This document shows positions 54,297-63,892 of a DNA stretch of 64,000 bases, piece by piece (position 1 is the stretch's first letter; every line of letters begins with the position of its first letter). The notes below the pieces were generated by a model. It made no database searches. It was not told the DNA's origin and saw only the letters and a program-made list of their open reading frames with translations. A program made the translations under genes and the position numbers. Source of the stretch: Oxalobacteraceae bacterium AB_14 (GTDB lineage: Bacteria > Pseudomonadota > Gammaproteobacteria > Burkholderiales > Burkholderiaceae_D). The stretch is taken from positions 2,234,801 to 2,298,800 of the forward strand of contig KB906724.1 of the NCBI GenBank assembly GCA_000381565.1, given 5' to 3'.

Positions 54297-56024
54297 TTAC
54301 TCCCGTTCGGACGTCATGGCAAAGGTGGTGCTGTCGTCGTCCGACAGGGCGCGGCCCGGCGTGCGGCCTTCTTCCTGCTCGCGCTGCTGGCCGTTGCGTC
54401 CGCCGCTGTCGGCCTGGGCCTGGGCGCGCGACGACGACACCGTCACCGAGACGTCGGCGAACTGGCGGGTCGACAAGTCCTGGCGCACGCTGTCGCCGAT
54501 GGCGTTGAGCTGGCGCAGCACTTCGCTGTGGTTGGCGCTCAGGTTCACCTGCAGCGCGCCGGCGCTGTGGCGGATCGAGATCTCGATGCTGCCCATGTTC
54601 GGCGGTTCCAGGCGGATCACGGCGTGGTCGTTATTGCGTTGCAGCTGTACTTGCAGGCGGTCGCCCAGCGCGTCGCGCAGCGGCTGCTGCCACTGCTCCG
54701 GCGCGCCGGCCAGCTTGACCACGGCGGCGGCCGGCGTGGCGGCCTGGGTGTTCTGGCTGAAGCTGACGCCGCCGCCGACCGGCGCCGGCGCCGGCGCGCT
54801 GCTGCGGGGCATGCCATCGTCCTTGGCGGTGGCGGCCGCGGCGGTGGTCGCGTTGCCGAGCTCGGGCGTGCCGGTGGCGGCGGGTTCGGCGCCGCGCGGC
54901 GCCACGCGCGGCAGCGCCGGCGTGAAGGCGGCGCCGACGGCGGCCGGCAAGGGGGCGGCGAGCTGGGACGGCGCGGCGTCGGCGGCGGCAGGCGCGGGGC
55001 TGGCGGCCGGTGCCGGTGCCGCTGCATCCGACAGACTCCGCTGGCCCCGCGCGCCGAGCGCGGCGTTGTTGGCTGTGGCGTAAAGGTTTTGCGGCGCGGC
55101 GACCGGCGCCGCGCTGGCCGGGGCCGGCAGCGGGGCCGAGGCCGGCGCATCCGACCGGGCTTGCTGGACCTGGGCGCCGAGCGCGGCGCTGTTGGCCATG
55201 GCATAGATGGTTTGCGGCGTGCCGGCCGGGATCGCGCTGAGCGCGACCGGGGCTGGCGCAGCGGCGGCGGCAGAGGCGAGGGCGGCGCCATCGTCGCTCG
55301 CGGCCGGGGCGGCCGGGGCGGCCAGCGTGGCCGGCAGCGGGGCGGGGGCCGGGGCCGCAGCCGGGGCGGCGCTGACGGCCACGCCGGCGGCCGCCAGGTT
55401 CAGGCGGGTGACGGCGCTGTTCAGCGTCGAAGTGGCGCCGACGGCGTCGGTGCGCACCGGGGCGGCGCTGTCGGCGCCCGCGACCGGCGCGGCCTGCGGC
55501 GCAGCGCTGGCCTGCAGCGCGTTGAACATGGCCGGCACCAGCGTGGCGGCGTTGGCGTTGGCCGCGGTGGCGGCCGTGGCGGCGGCAGCGTCGGCGGAAC
55601 CGTCGGCGGAACCGTCGGCGGAACCGTCGGCGCCGCTGTCGGTCTCGCCGGTTTGCGGGCCGAGCAGCAGCGGGTCGGCCAGTTGCAGCAGCTGGGCGAA
55701 CAGCGGCGCGCCGGACTGGGCTTCATCGGTGGCCGGCTCGGCCTGGTCGCGGCCCGGATAGCTGACCGGGTCGTTCTGGCCGGACGACGTGGCGCTGCGG
55801 GGCGCCGCGGTGGGCTTGGGCTGGTTGCTGGCCAACTGAGGCTTGTTGTTGCCGGTCAGCGGCGCGGCCTTGGGCGGAACCCGGCCGCCGTTGTAGGCGG
55901 CGTTAGGGCTGGGCGCCGGCGTCGGCATGCTGTCGCGGCCGCCATGGTTGGCGGCGATCGGCGCGGTCAGTTCGGCTTTCGCGGCTTTGGCCGCGGCGGT
56001 GGCGCTGGAGGTGGTCATGGTCAT
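54297..56024 (-). CDS. fliK: FliK, hook-length control protein
   Basis: 575 residues, mostly Ala/Pro-rich and low in complexity, as expected for the molecular ruler part. Residues about 455-535 form the FliK C-terminal domain (LQVQLQRNNDHAVIRLEPPN, MGSIEISIRHSAGALQVNLS). Internal repeats: DGSA three times (12-nt DNA repeats near 55597-55632) and two copies of a block starting P-Q-T/N-IYA-AN-AALGA. Overlaps fliT by 4 nt. Confidence 0.88.
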   Translation of the reverse strand: MTMTTSSATAAAKAAKAELTAPIAANHGGRDSMPTPAPSPNAAYNGGRVPPKAAPLTGNNKPQLASNQPKPTAAPRSATSSGQNDPVSYPGRDQAEPATDEAQSGAPLFAQLLQLADPLLLGPQTGETDSGADGSADGSADGSADAAAATAATAANANAATLVPAMFNALQASAAPQAAPVAGADSAAPVRTDAVGATSTLNSAVTRLNLAAAGVAVSAAPAAAPAPAPLPATLAAPAAPAASDDGAALASAAAAAPAPVALSAIPAGTPQTIYAMANSAALGAQVQQARSDAPASAPLPAPASAAPVAAPQNLYATANNAALGARGQRSLSDAAAPAPAASPAPAAADAAPSQLAAPLPAAVGAAFTPALPRVAPRGAEPAATGTPELGNATTAAAATAKDDGMPRSSAPAPAPVGGGVSFSQNTQAATPAAAVVKLAGAPEQWQQPLRDALGDRLQVQLQRNNDHAVIRLEPPNMGSIEISIRHSAGALQVNLSANHSEVLRQLNAIGDSVRQDLSTRQFADVSVTVSSSRAQAQADSGGRNGQQREQEEGRTPGRALSDDDSTTFAMTSERE

Positions 56025-56338
56025 GCTTGGATTCCGGTTTCTAACTGTTCGCTGTCTAGCGCATAGGCCAGCCAGCCCTCTTTGTTGGCTTGCATTTCAT
56101 GCAGCCGCCGCGCGAGGTCCTCGGTGGCGGCGTTGCATGTGCGCACTGCTTCCTCATGTATCTGACGCAGGACCGACAGGGCGGCCCATTCGCTGCCGCT
56201 CCATGCGCCCTGGGCCGCCATCTGCGGCAGGGCGGTGGCCATCAGGGTGTTCATCGCCGCCAGCAGCTTCCAGTCCTCGGCGGCGATGGCGGCGCGCATC
56301 TTTTGCCCCATTTGCAGCAGCGTGCGTTGCCTATCCAT
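56021..56338 (-). CDS. fliT: FliT-like export chaperone (LafD position)
   Basis: 105 residues, helical, with KMRAAIAAEDWKLLAAMNTLMA and LARRLHEMQANKEGWLAYA. Sequence match to FliT is weak, but position between fliS and fliK is that of fliT/lafD, the FliD chaperone. Overlaps fliS by 8 nt and fliK by 4 nt. Confidence 0.6.
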   Translation of the reverse strand: MDRQRTLLQMGQKMRAAIAAEDWKLLAAMNTLMATALPQMAAQGAWSGSEWAALSVLRQIHEEAVRTCNAATEDLARRLHEMQANKEGWLAYALDSEQLETGIQA

Positions 56339-56729
56339 TTTTGGCCTGTACGCCCAGCCAGCCCTTTTTGATCGTGGTCAGCAAGGTCGTCACTTCGTCG
56401 ATGATGGTCGGGTCCAGGCTGACGCCGGCGGTGTACAGGCGGCCGGCGCAGTAGTCGTACAGGCGGCCGAGGTTTTCCACCACTTCGCCGCCGTTGTCGA
56501 AGTCGAGCGAGCTGGCCAGACCGTTGATGATGTCGGTGCACTTGTTCAGGCTATTGGCCTTGAGCTCGTAGCGCTTGCCGACCACGTGGCCGCGCGCGCG
56601 CGCCAGCTCCTCGAGCAAACCGTCGGTCAGCACCAGCACCAGTTCGATCGGCGAGGCCCGCGCCACCTGGGCGTCCAGGTTGGTGGAGTGGTAACTGCTG
56701 TAGGCTTCCTGGTTCAACATGGGGTTCAC
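56331..56729 (-). CDS. fliS: FliS, flagellin export chaperone
   Basis: 132 residues. YSSYHSTNLDAQVARASPIELVLVLTDGLLEEL and KCTDIINGLASSLDFDNGGEVVENLGRLYDYC are FliS. It binds flagellin before secretion; flagellin itself is not in the window. 33 nt after fliD. Confidence 0.93.
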   Translation of the reverse strand: MNPMLNQEAYSSYHSTNLDAQVARASPIELVLVLTDGLLEELARARGHVVGKRYELKANSLNKCTDIINGLASSLDFDNGGEVVENLGRLYDYCAGRLYTAGVSLDPTIIDEVTTLLTTIKKGWLGVQAKNG

Positions 56730-56762
56730 CGTAATAGGGGTCGCGTCGCGCCGGACGGCGCG

Positions 56763-58172
56763 TTAGCTATTGGACGATGAGAACATCGCCGTAAACATGT
56801 TCGACGTGCTGGTCATCGTCGACTGCAGCTGTTGCAGCGCCGAGAACTGCGCCAGATAGCGCTTGTAGGCATTGTCGAACTGATTCTGCACGGTGACCTG
56901 GCGCGTCGCCAGGTCGCTTTGCAACTTGCTGGTGGCCAGCTGGCGCGCCGACAGCAGGCCGCTGCCGGCCGTGGTCCAGCCGGTGACCACGGTGTCGATC
57001 GCGCCCAGCACGCCGCTTTCGACGCCGATGCCGGCGCGGCCGAACAGCGTGTCGAGCGTGCCCGGATTGGCGGCCACCGCCTTGTTGAGGCGGGTCGAGT
57101 CGACCGCCAGCGTACCGTCGCGCTTGGCCGCGATGCCAAAGCTGATCAGCGACTTGCCGCCGGTGACGGCGCGCAGCGCGGTATTGAGGCGGTCGCGCAG
57201 CGCCGTCACGCCGGCGTCGTTGTAGAACGCCGCGTCTTCCGAGCGCGGGCTGCTGTCGGTGGCCGAGCTCGGCGTGTGGTCGCCCGGCGCCGTCAAGCCG
57301 TTGATCGCGCCCAGCAGCGTGTTGTAGGCATCGACGAACTTCTGCACATTGGCCACCGTGCCGCTGGTGTCGGCCGCCACCGTCAGCGTGACCGGAGCGG
57401 CGCCGACCGTCTGCGCCTGGGTCACGGTAAAGCTGACGTTGTCGATCACATTGTAGGTGTTCGAGGCCTGCTGCAACTTGGTGCCGGTCTGGCCGCCGAG
57501 CCAGACTATGGCGTCGTTGGCCGCCGTCAGCGTGGTCGGCGCCGACAGATCGGCCTGCAGGCCGGCATCGGCCAGACCGCTGACGTCGATCGACGCCACG
57601 GCGTTGTCGGCGCCGGTCTGGGTCGACGACAGCACCAGCTTGGTGCTGCCGTTGACGGTCAGCGTCGAGGCGGTGATGCGCGAATTGTTGCCGGCGGCGA
57701 CATTGACGGCGGCGGCGATTTCCTTGGCCGACAAGGCGCCGTCCATATTGCTGTCGGCATTGGCCAGGTCGACCTGGAAGGTGGAGCCGTCGGCCAGCAC
57801 CACGTTCATGGCGCCGGCGTTGGTGGCGGCGCTGTCGGCGACGTTGTACGAGACCTGGCCGGCGGTGGCCAGCTGTTCCACGTAGAACGAGTAGGTGCCC
57901 GCCACCGCGTTCGAGTTGGCGCTGGCGTTGGCCACCGCGCTGTTGCTGAAGGTGGCGGCCACGGCGGTGACGCTGCTGGTGGCGCTGGCCAAGCCGCGCA
58001 GCGCGCTCTGGAAGGCGCTCAGCGCCGAGCCCAGCGTGGTCAGCCCGCTGTCGGTGGCCTTGGCCTTGGCCGTCTGCATGTCCAGTATCGCCTTGGTCGG
58101 CGCCACATAGGCGTTGGCCAGGTTGGTGGCGGTCGTGGTCGGGTCGTAGGTCGGACTGCTGATAACTGCCAT
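56763..58172 (-). CDS. fliD: FliD, filament cap protein
   Basis: 469 residues. N-terminal SSPTYDPTTTATNLANAYV and AKATDSGLTTLGSALSAFQSAL are the FliD_N pattern; the C-terminal helix LATRQVTVQNQFDNAYKRYLAQFSALQQLQSTMTS is FliD_C. Caps the filament and helps flagellin fold. First gene of the fliDSTKLA-motAB run; a 112-nt gap to fliJ may hold its promoter. Confidence 0.94.
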   Translation of the reverse strand: MAVISSPTYDPTTTATNLANAYVAPTKAILDMQTAKAKATDSGLTTLGSALSAFQSALRGLASATSSVTAVAATFSNSAVANASANSNAVAGTYSFYVEQLATAGQVSYNVADSAATNAGAMNVVLADGSTFQVDLANADSNMDGALSAKEIAAAVNVAAGNNSRITASTLTVNGSTKLVLSSTQTGADNAVASIDVSGLADAGLQADLSAPTTLTAANDAIVWLGGQTGTKLQQASNTYNVIDNVSFTVTQAQTVGAAPVTLTVAADTSGTVANVQKFVDAYNTLLGAINGLTAPGDHTPSSATDSSPRSEDAAFYNDAGVTALRDRLNTALRAVTGGKSLISFGIAAKRDGTLAVDSTRLNKAVAANPGTLDTLFGRAGIGVESGVLGAIDTVVTGWTTAGSGLLSARQLATSKLQSDLATRQVTVQNQFDNAYKRYLAQFSALQQLQSTMTSTSNMFTAMFSSSNS

Positions 58173-58284
58173 GATCGTGCTCCTGGAAAGGATGATTGAA
58201 GTGTACCCTGATATAAGGCGACCCTAATCGTTTCCCTATGAAAATATTCTCAACTATTTTTTCGGCGCGCGCGGGGCGCCGCGC

Positions 58285-58716
58285 TTATTTCTGGCCGCGC
58301 AACCATAGTTGGGTTGCCAATTCATCATGTTGCTTGCGTTCCTGCACACTTTGCTGGGCCAGCACCACCTTTTGCTGCTTGACCAGCACCTTGCCCAGTA
58401 CCTCGCGCTTGGCCCAGGCCGCGTTGAGCTGCTGCTGCGACACCGCCATGTCGGCCTCGTGCATGTGCAGGTCGAGCCGGTGGCTGTCGGCCATTTGCAT
58501 CACGGCCTGCTTGTAGTTGCCGCAGTTGCCGGCCAGCGCGGGGTGCAGGTTGCCGCTGGGGCCGCTGTTGGTGTAGAGCCCGGTCAGGCGCTCCAGGTTT
58601 TTTTGATAACGCTCGCGCAAACTTTCCTTTTCCGCCAGCTCGGTCTGCAGGCGCTCCACCTCGGTGTTGCGCAGGGCCACGAGCGTGGTCAGGTTACGGA
58701 TGTTGTGGTGGCTCAT
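58285..58716 (-). CDS. fliJ: FliJ, export apparatus stalk protein
   Basis: 143 residues forming an antiparallel coiled coil (LQTELAEKESLRERYQKNLERL; AKREVLGKVLVKQQKVVLAQQSVQERKQ). It sits in the FliI hexamer and links it to FlhA. Overlaps fliI as ATGA. Last of fliEFGHIJ. Confidence 0.85.
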   Translation of the reverse strand: MSHHNIRNLTTLVALRNTEVERLQTELAEKESLRERYQKNLERLTGLYTNSGPSGNLHPALAGNCGNYKQAVMQMADSHRLDLHMHEADMAVSQQQLNAAWAKREVLGKVLVKQQKVVLAQQSVQERKQHDELATQLWLRGQK

Positions 58717-60023
58717 GTCATCAGCTTTTCAAGTTGGTGGATGCACGGCGCGAAGGGCGCCTCTTCCTTGGTACCCTGGCACAGGAAATCCTCGACCCGG
58801 GGATGCAGTTGCACCGCCTTGTCGGTGACCGGATCGGCGCCCGGCACATAGGCGCCGAGCGGGATCAGGTCGCGCACGCGGTCGTGGCGCGCCATGCTGG
58901 CCTTGAGCGCGCGGGCCGCCATCAGGTGCTCGTGGGTGATGACCTGGCTCATGCAGCGGCTGATCGAGGAGGCGATGTCGATCGCCGGATAGTGGCCGCG
59001 GTCGGCCAGTTCGCGGGTCATGACGATGTGGCCGTCGAGCACGGCGCGCGCGGTGTCGACCACCGGGTCTTGCTGGTCGTCGCCCTCGGCCAGCACGGTG
59101 TAGATCGCGCTCATGCTGCCGGTCTGGTTTTCGCCGTTGCCGGCCGATTCGATCAATTGCGGCAGCGCCGAGAACACCGACGGCGGATAGCCCTTGGTGG
59201 CCGGCGGCTCGCCCAGCGCCAGCGCCACTTCGCGCAGCGCCATCGCGTAGCGGGTCAGCGAATCGACCAGCAGCAGCACGTGCTTGCCCTGGTCGCGGTA
59301 GTGGGCGGCGATCGAGTGGCACAGCTCGGTGGCCATGATGCGCATCAGCGGGCTCTCGTCGGCCGGGGCGATCACCAGCACCGCCTTCGACAAGCCTTCC
59401 TTGCCGAGCGACATGTCGACGAATTCGCGCACCTCGCGCGAGCGCTCGCCGATCAGGCCGACCACCACCACGTCGGCCACGGTCTGCCGGGTCATCAGGC
59501 CCAGCAGCACGGACTTGCCGACGCCGGAGCCGGCCATCAGGCCGACCCGCTGGCCCTTGCCCAGGGTCAGCATGGCGTTGATGGCGCGCACGCCGACGTC
59601 GAGCGCCTCGGTGACCGGCTTTTTCTTCAAGGGATGGATGCGCGGCGGCAGCGCTTCGAGCGGGAAGTCGCCGGACAGCTTGCCGAGGCCGTCGATCGGC
59701 TCGCCCAGGCCGTTGACCATGCGGCCCAGCCAGCCCGAGCCGATCTGCAGGCTCACTTTTTCGGCGGAGGGCAGCACGCGGGCGCCGGTGGTCAGGCCGG
59801 TGGCCTTCTTGAACGGCATCAGGAACGACAGCTTGTCGCGGAAACCGACCACCTGCGCGTCCAGCCACTCGCCGCTGACTGTCTCAATCTGGCAACGCTG
59901 GCCGGTGTGCAAGGGACAGCCGACCGCCTCGAGCAGCAAACCGGACGCCCCCACCAGGCGACCGGTCGGGGTCGCCATGGGCACGGAACCCAGCTCGAGA
60001 TTGCGTAAGGCGTCAGCGATCAC
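58713..60023 (-). CDS. fliI: FliI, flagellar export ATPase
   Basis: 436 residues with a GTG start overlapping fliH (GTGA). Walker A GLMAGSGVGKSVLLGLM, Walker B LLLVDSLTRYAMALREVAL, and the family block LGEPPATKGYPPSVFSALPQ. F1-like ATPase energising export, with FliH and FliJ. Confidence 0.97.
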   Translation of the reverse strand: MIADALRNLELGSVPMATPTGRLVGASGLLLEAVGCPLHTGQRCQIETVSGEWLDAQVVGFRDKLSFLMPFKKATGLTTGARVLPSAEKVSLQIGSGWLGRMVNGLGEPIDGLGKLSGDFPLEALPPRIHPLKKKPVTEALDVGVRAINAMLTLGKGQRVGLMAGSGVGKSVLLGLMTRQTVADVVVVGLIGERSREVREFVDMSLGKEGLSKAVLVIAPADESPLMRIMATELCHSIAAHYRDQGKHVLLLVDSLTRYAMALREVALALGEPPATKGYPPSVFSALPQLIESAGNGENQTGSMSAIYTVLAEGDDQQDPVVDTARAVLDGHIVMTRELADRGHYPAIDIASSISRCMSQVITHEHLMAARALKASMARHDRVRDLIPLGAYVPGADPVTDKAVQLHPRVEDFLCQGTKEEAPFAPCIHQLEKLMT

Positions 60024-60730
60024 TCTTCGCTCTCCGTTTCATCGCCGCCGTCGGCGGCTTGAAGTTGATTATCGACCTGTTCCATGACAGCCGCAAGACG
60101 TTGATGACATCCGGCATCAACTTCATTGTCGCCGGCCTTGATGCGGCACTCGCCCACTTCCAGGCGGGCATCCGGGATCAGGTTCCAGCGCTTGGAACGT
60201 TTCGGGTCCAGCTCGGCGATGCGCTTGAGTTCTTCCGGGTTCAGGAAGACGTCGATTTCCTCGCGGGTGGGCGGCATCGACGCCAGCGTTTCCTCGACCA
60301 GGGCCATCAGCTGCACCGGCTGCAGCGCCAGTTCGGCGCGGATCACCTGGCGCGCCACCTTGGCCACCAGGTCGACCACTTCCTTGCGCTGGGCGGCGCG
60401 GTAGTCGGCGCGCAGTTTCTTCAGGCTCTTGAGCATGGCGTCGACCGGGCGCGCCATCTGGTCGTAGGCCACCAGGGTTTCGTGGCGGCCTTCCTCGCGG
60501 CCCTGTTCCTGGCCGGAGGCGCGGCCCGCTTCGAAACCGTCTTCCTGGCCGCGCGCCAGGCCGATCTCGTAGCCGTCGCGCTGGCCCTGTTCAAAGCCCT
60601 CGCTGACCGAGGCGGCCCACTGGGCGCCGCCGTCGCCGCTCTGGCTGTGGCTGTGCGCCACCGCGCGCTGGTGCGCCAGGTTGGTGAACTGCGCCAGCGG
60701 CGGAAAGCGGTAAGCGCGGAACGCCTTCAT
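60020..60730 (-). CDS. fliH: FliH, regulator of the FliI ATPase
   Basis: 236 residues. An N-terminal part is followed by a Gly-spaced GxxxG-rich helix (EGFEQGQRDGYEIGLARGQE), typical of FliH, then the V-ATPase E-like C-domain (VVDLVAKVARQVIRAELALQP). Overlaps fliG (ATGA) and fliI. Confidence 0.92.
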   Translation of the reverse strand: MKAFRAYRFPPLAQFTNLAHQRAVAHSHSQSGDGGAQWAASVSEGFEQGQRDGYEIGLARGQEDGFEAGRASGQEQGREEGRHETLVAYDQMARPVDAMLKSLKKLRADYRAAQRKEVVDLVAKVARQVIRAELALQPVQLMALVEETLASMPPTREEIDVFLNPEELKRIAELDPKRSKRWNLIPDARLEVGECRIKAGDNEVDAGCHQRLAAVMEQVDNQLQAADGGDETESEE

Positions 60731-61770
60731 TCGACCACCTGCTCGGCGAACAGCTGGATCTCGATCTCGCCGACGTCGGCCAGCGCCTTGACGGTGGCCA
60801 TGATTTCCTGGCGGGTTTGCTCGATGCGCGACAGCGGCATCGGCCCGGCGCGGCGCATCATGTCCTCGAAGGCCTGGGCCTGGCGTTTCGGCATGGTCTT
60901 GAGGATGGCGTCGCGGATCGACACTTCAGCGCCCTTGAGCGCGATCGCCCATTGCTCCAGCGGCACTTCCTCGATGATGCGGGTGATCGCCACCTCGGAC
61001 TGGTTGCCGAGGATGAAGAAGTCGTACATCGACAGCTCGATCTTGGACACCACTTCCGGGTCGTGCGCGCGCAGCAGTTCGACCATCTGCGCGCGGTTGC
61101 TGGGCAGGCGGTTGAGGATCTCGGCGGCCTGGCGTATGCCTTCCACGCTGGTGCTTTGCGAATCGAAGGACGACAGGCAGCGCACCACCAGCTCGTCGAG
61201 CTCGACGAGCAGGTCGCGGTCGATCTCTTCCAGGCGGGCCAGGTTCAGCAGCACCAGGTCGCGGCCGTCGGCCGGCAGCGCGTCGATGATCTGGCCGGCC
61301 AGCGCGGCCGGCAGGAAGGCCAGGAACACAGCCTGCATCTGCACGTGTTCGTTGGAGATGTATTCGGCCAGCCACTTCGGCGAGGCCCACTGCAGGCGCG
61401 CCATCTTGGGCCGCAGCTCGTCGCCGTAGATGTTGTTGAGCACCGTGTTGGCGAGGTCGCCGCCGAGCGCCAGGTCCAGCGAGCGCTTCAGGTAGCTGCG
61501 CGAGGCGCCGTGCACGCCGGACTGCTGGCGGTAGTCGTCGAAGAAGGTTTGCATCGCGGTCTTGACGGACTCGACCTTGATGCCGCTCATGCGCGACATC
61601 ACCTGGGTCACTTCCAGCAATTCCTCGCGCGACAGGCAGCGCAGCACGGCCGCGGCCGGCTCCTCGCCTATGCTCAGCAGCACGATCGCGGCCTGCTCCA
61701 CCGGCGACAGCTGGGCGTTGCGGACGGCGTTGCCGTAGTCTTCTTCGTCGGGGTTATTGAGCTCGGCCAT
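60727..61770 (-). CDS. fliG: FliG, motor switch protein
   Basis: 347 residues from ATG 61770, overlapping fliF by 17 nt (the frame is open to 61806). N-terminal SPVEQAAIVLLSIGEEPAAAVLRCL, middle EHVQMQAVFLAFLPAALAGQIIDALP, and the C-terminal torque helix SQVEVA-ITRIIEEVPLEQWAIALKGAE. Couples stator to MS-ring with FliM/FliN (not in the window). Confidence 0.96.
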   Translation of the reverse strand: MAELNNPDEEDYGNAVRNAQLSPVEQAAIVLLSIGEEPAAAVLRCLSREELLEVTQVMSRMSGIKVESVKTAMQTFFDDYRQQSGVHGASRSYLKRSLDLALGGDLANTVLNNIYGDELRPKMARLQWASPKWLAEYISNEHVQMQAVFLAFLPAALAGQIIDALPADGRDLVLLNLARLEEIDRDLLVELDELVVRCLSSFDSQSTSVEGIRQAAEILNRLPSNRAQMVELLRAHDPEVVSKIELSMYDFFILGNQSEVAITRIIEEVPLEQWAIALKGAEVSIRDAILKTMPKRQAQAFEDMMRRAGPMPLSRIEQTRQEIMATVKALADVGEIEIQLFAEQVVE

Positions 61771-63508
61771 TTTTCTGCATCCATTGTTTGACGACTTCGG
61801 CGACACGTTCCGGTTCTTTGGCGGCCAGCACTTTCAGGTGGTCGACCATCACGTCGACCGCCGAGCCCGGCGGCGGCAGATCGTAGTTTTCCAGCAGCGG
61901 CACCACCGGCATGCCCGGCGCGGCGGCGCCCGGCAGGGCGGGCGCGCCCGGCGCCGCGGCGCCGGCGATGGCCGGCGTGGCGGCCGCGGCGGCTTCCTTG
62001 GCTTCCTTGGCGGCCACCACGGCGGCCTGTTCGGCGGCGCGGCGTTCGGCGGCGATGCGCGCCAGTTCCTGCGGCGGCGGGGTGAAGCGCACCGTGGCCA
62101 GGCGCATCAGCGGACGCAGCAGCAGCAGGTAGCCGAGCAGGATGCCGACGCCGTACATCAGGTAGGAGCTGATGTCGACCACGTTGTCGCGTTCCTGCCA
62201 CCATGGCGGCGTCGCCGCCTTGGCCGGGAAGTTCATGGCCGACACCACCAGCTGGTCGCCGCGTTCGCTGTTGATGCCCAGGCCGTTGCGCAGGATCTTG
62301 TCGATGTTGGCGATTTCGTTGGCGCTCCAGCCGGTCTTGGGCGTGGGCGAGGCGGCCTGCGCCAGCACCACGGCCACGCTCAGTTTTTCAAGGCGGCCGC
62401 GGCTGCGCTTGGTCTGGGTGATGCTGCGGTCGTAGGCGTACTGGCGGGTGGAGGCGTTCTTGCGCGCGGTGCCGTCGGCGGGATTGTTGGGGTCGTTGGC
62501 GGCGGCCGGCTTGGCGGCGTCGGCCGGGTTGGCGCTGGCCGGCGGCGGACGGTTCGACAAGGTGCCCGGCACGCCTTGCGCCACGCGGTTGCGGTCGAGC
62601 TCTTCGCGCATCGCTTCGCTGGTCACTTTCGGATCGGCGCCGTATTTCTCGACCGTTTCCTCGACCTTGTCGTTGTCGACCACGGCCATCACGCTCATAC
62701 GGAAATTGTCGTCGCCGATGACCGGGCCCAGCAGGTTGCGGACGTTGGCCTTGACCTCGTCCTGGTAGCGCTTGCCGTTTTCATTGCTGGCGCTGCCGGC
62801 GTCGAAGCCGTCGGCCAGGTCGATGTGGGAGGACAGCAGGTTGCCGGCCTGGTCGACCAGGCTGACCCGCTGCGGGCTGAGGCTGGCGACGCTGCCGGCC
62901 ACCATGTTCACCACGGCGGCGATCGCTTCCGGCGCCAGCGTGTGGCCGGGCTTGAGCGCCACCACCACCGAGGCCGACGACTTCTCGCCGTCCGACGACA
63001 CGAACGAGGTCGACTTGGCGATCGACAGGTGCACGCGCGCGTGGGCGATCGCGTCCAGGGTCATGATCGATTGCGCCAGCTCGCCTTCCAGGCCGCGGCG
63101 GAAGCGCACGTCCTGCACGAATTGCGACACGCCCAGCGGGTCGTTCTTGTCCATCAGTTCCAGGCCGGCCGGCAGCTGCGCGGTCACGCCCTTGGCGGCC
63201 AGCAGCATGCGCACCTTGCCCAGCATCGAGTTCGGCACCAGCACCTGGCCGCTTTCCGGATGCAGGCGGTAGGGGATGTGGTCGGCGTCGAGCACCGACA
63301 TCATGTCGGCCGCGGCGACTTTTTCGCGCGCGCCGAACACCGGTTTGTAGCTGGACTGGTCGCTCCACAGATACATCAGCACCATGGCCGTCACGCCGAT
63401 CGCCAGCAGCAGCAATGGATACAGGTTCTTGAGCAGGTTGGGCGGCATGGACAGCGCGACCGGGCTGGCGCGCCAGCGCTCGAAGGCGGACTTGATGGAA
63501 TTGATCAC
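61754..63508 (-). CDS. fliF: FliF, MS-ring protein
   Basis: 584 residues. Two membrane helices (about 25-45 and 450-470), the ring-building motifs KEKVAAADMMSVLDADHIPY-like start and GLELMDKNDPLGVSQFVQDV, and DAIAHARVHLSIAKSTSF. The C-terminus has an Ala/Pro-rich cytoplasmic stretch before the FliG-binding tail (VVKQWMQKNG). Platform of the basal body. Confidence 0.96.
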   Translation of the reverse strand: MINSIKSAFERWRASPVALSMPPNLLKNLYPLLLLAIGVTAMVLMYLWSDQSSYKPVFGAREKVAAADMMSVLDADHIPYRLHPESGQVLVPNSMLGKVRMLLAAKGVTAQLPAGLELMDKNDPLGVSQFVQDVRFRRGLEGELAQSIMTLDAIAHARVHLSIAKSTSFVSSDGEKSSASVVVALKPGHTLAPEAIAAVVNMVAGSVASLSPQRVSLVDQAGNLLSSHIDLADGFDAGSASNENGKRYQDEVKANVRNLLGPVIGDDNFRMSVMAVVDNDKVEETVEKYGADPKVTSEAMREELDRNRVAQGVPGTLSNRPPPASANPADAAKPAAANDPNNPADGTARKNASTRQYAYDRSITQTKRSRGRLEKLSVAVVLAQAASPTPKTGWSANEIANIDKILRNGLGINSERGDQLVVSAMNFPAKAATPPWWQERDNVVDISSYLMYGVGILLGYLLLLRPLMRLATVRFTPPPQELARIAAERRAAEQAAVVAAKEAKEAAAAATPAIAGAAAPGAPALPGAAAPGMPVVPLLENYDLPPPGSAVDVMVDHLKVLAAKEPERVAEVVKQWMQKNGRAQ

Positions 63509-63541
63509 GTTGTTGGCTTTCGCGTTGAACTGGGCACGCCG

Positions 63542-63892
63542 TTACAGCGGCAATTTGATGAGCTCGTCCACGGCGCCCATCACTTTGTTGCGCACTTGCA
63601 TCAACATCGAGAAGGACAGGCTGGCTTCCTGGCTGGACAGCATGGCGCCGACCAGGTCGTCGCTCTTGCCGGAATCGACGTCGGACATCTGCTGCGCGGC
63701 ATTGGCGTCGGCGTCGTTGACCTTGTGGACCGCGTCCTTCATCGACTGGGCGAAGGAGAAGGCCGGCTGACTGTCGCCGGCGCCGGCGATAAATTGCGCG
63801 GCGGGCGCCACGCTTTGCTGGGCCAGGTTTTGCGCCGCGTTGGTGAGCGACGCCAGGTCGGCCTGTATCAGGTTAGCGATTCCGTTACTCAT
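63542..63892 (-). CDS. fliE: FliE, MS-ring-rod junction protein
   Basis: 116 residues. The C-terminal half FAQSMKDAVHKVNDADANAAQQMSDV and EASLSFSMLMQVRNKVMGAVDEL is FliE. Links FliF to the rod. GGGAGA supplies the ribosome site. First gene of fliEFGHIJ; 33 nt before fliF. Confidence 0.93.
   Translation of the reverse strand: MSNGIANLIQADLASLTNAAQNLAQQSVAPAAQFIAGAGDSQPAFSFAQSMKDAVHKVNDADANAAQQMSDVDSGKSDDLVGAMLSSQEASLSFSMLMQVRNKVMGAVDELIKLPL

Noticed and set aside
58200..58284. GC-rich hairpin after fliJ as a terminator, and a sigma-28 promoter before fliD
   Set aside because: On the minus strand the hairpin is followed by A residues rather than T, and no good TAAA-N-GCCGATAA pair was found.
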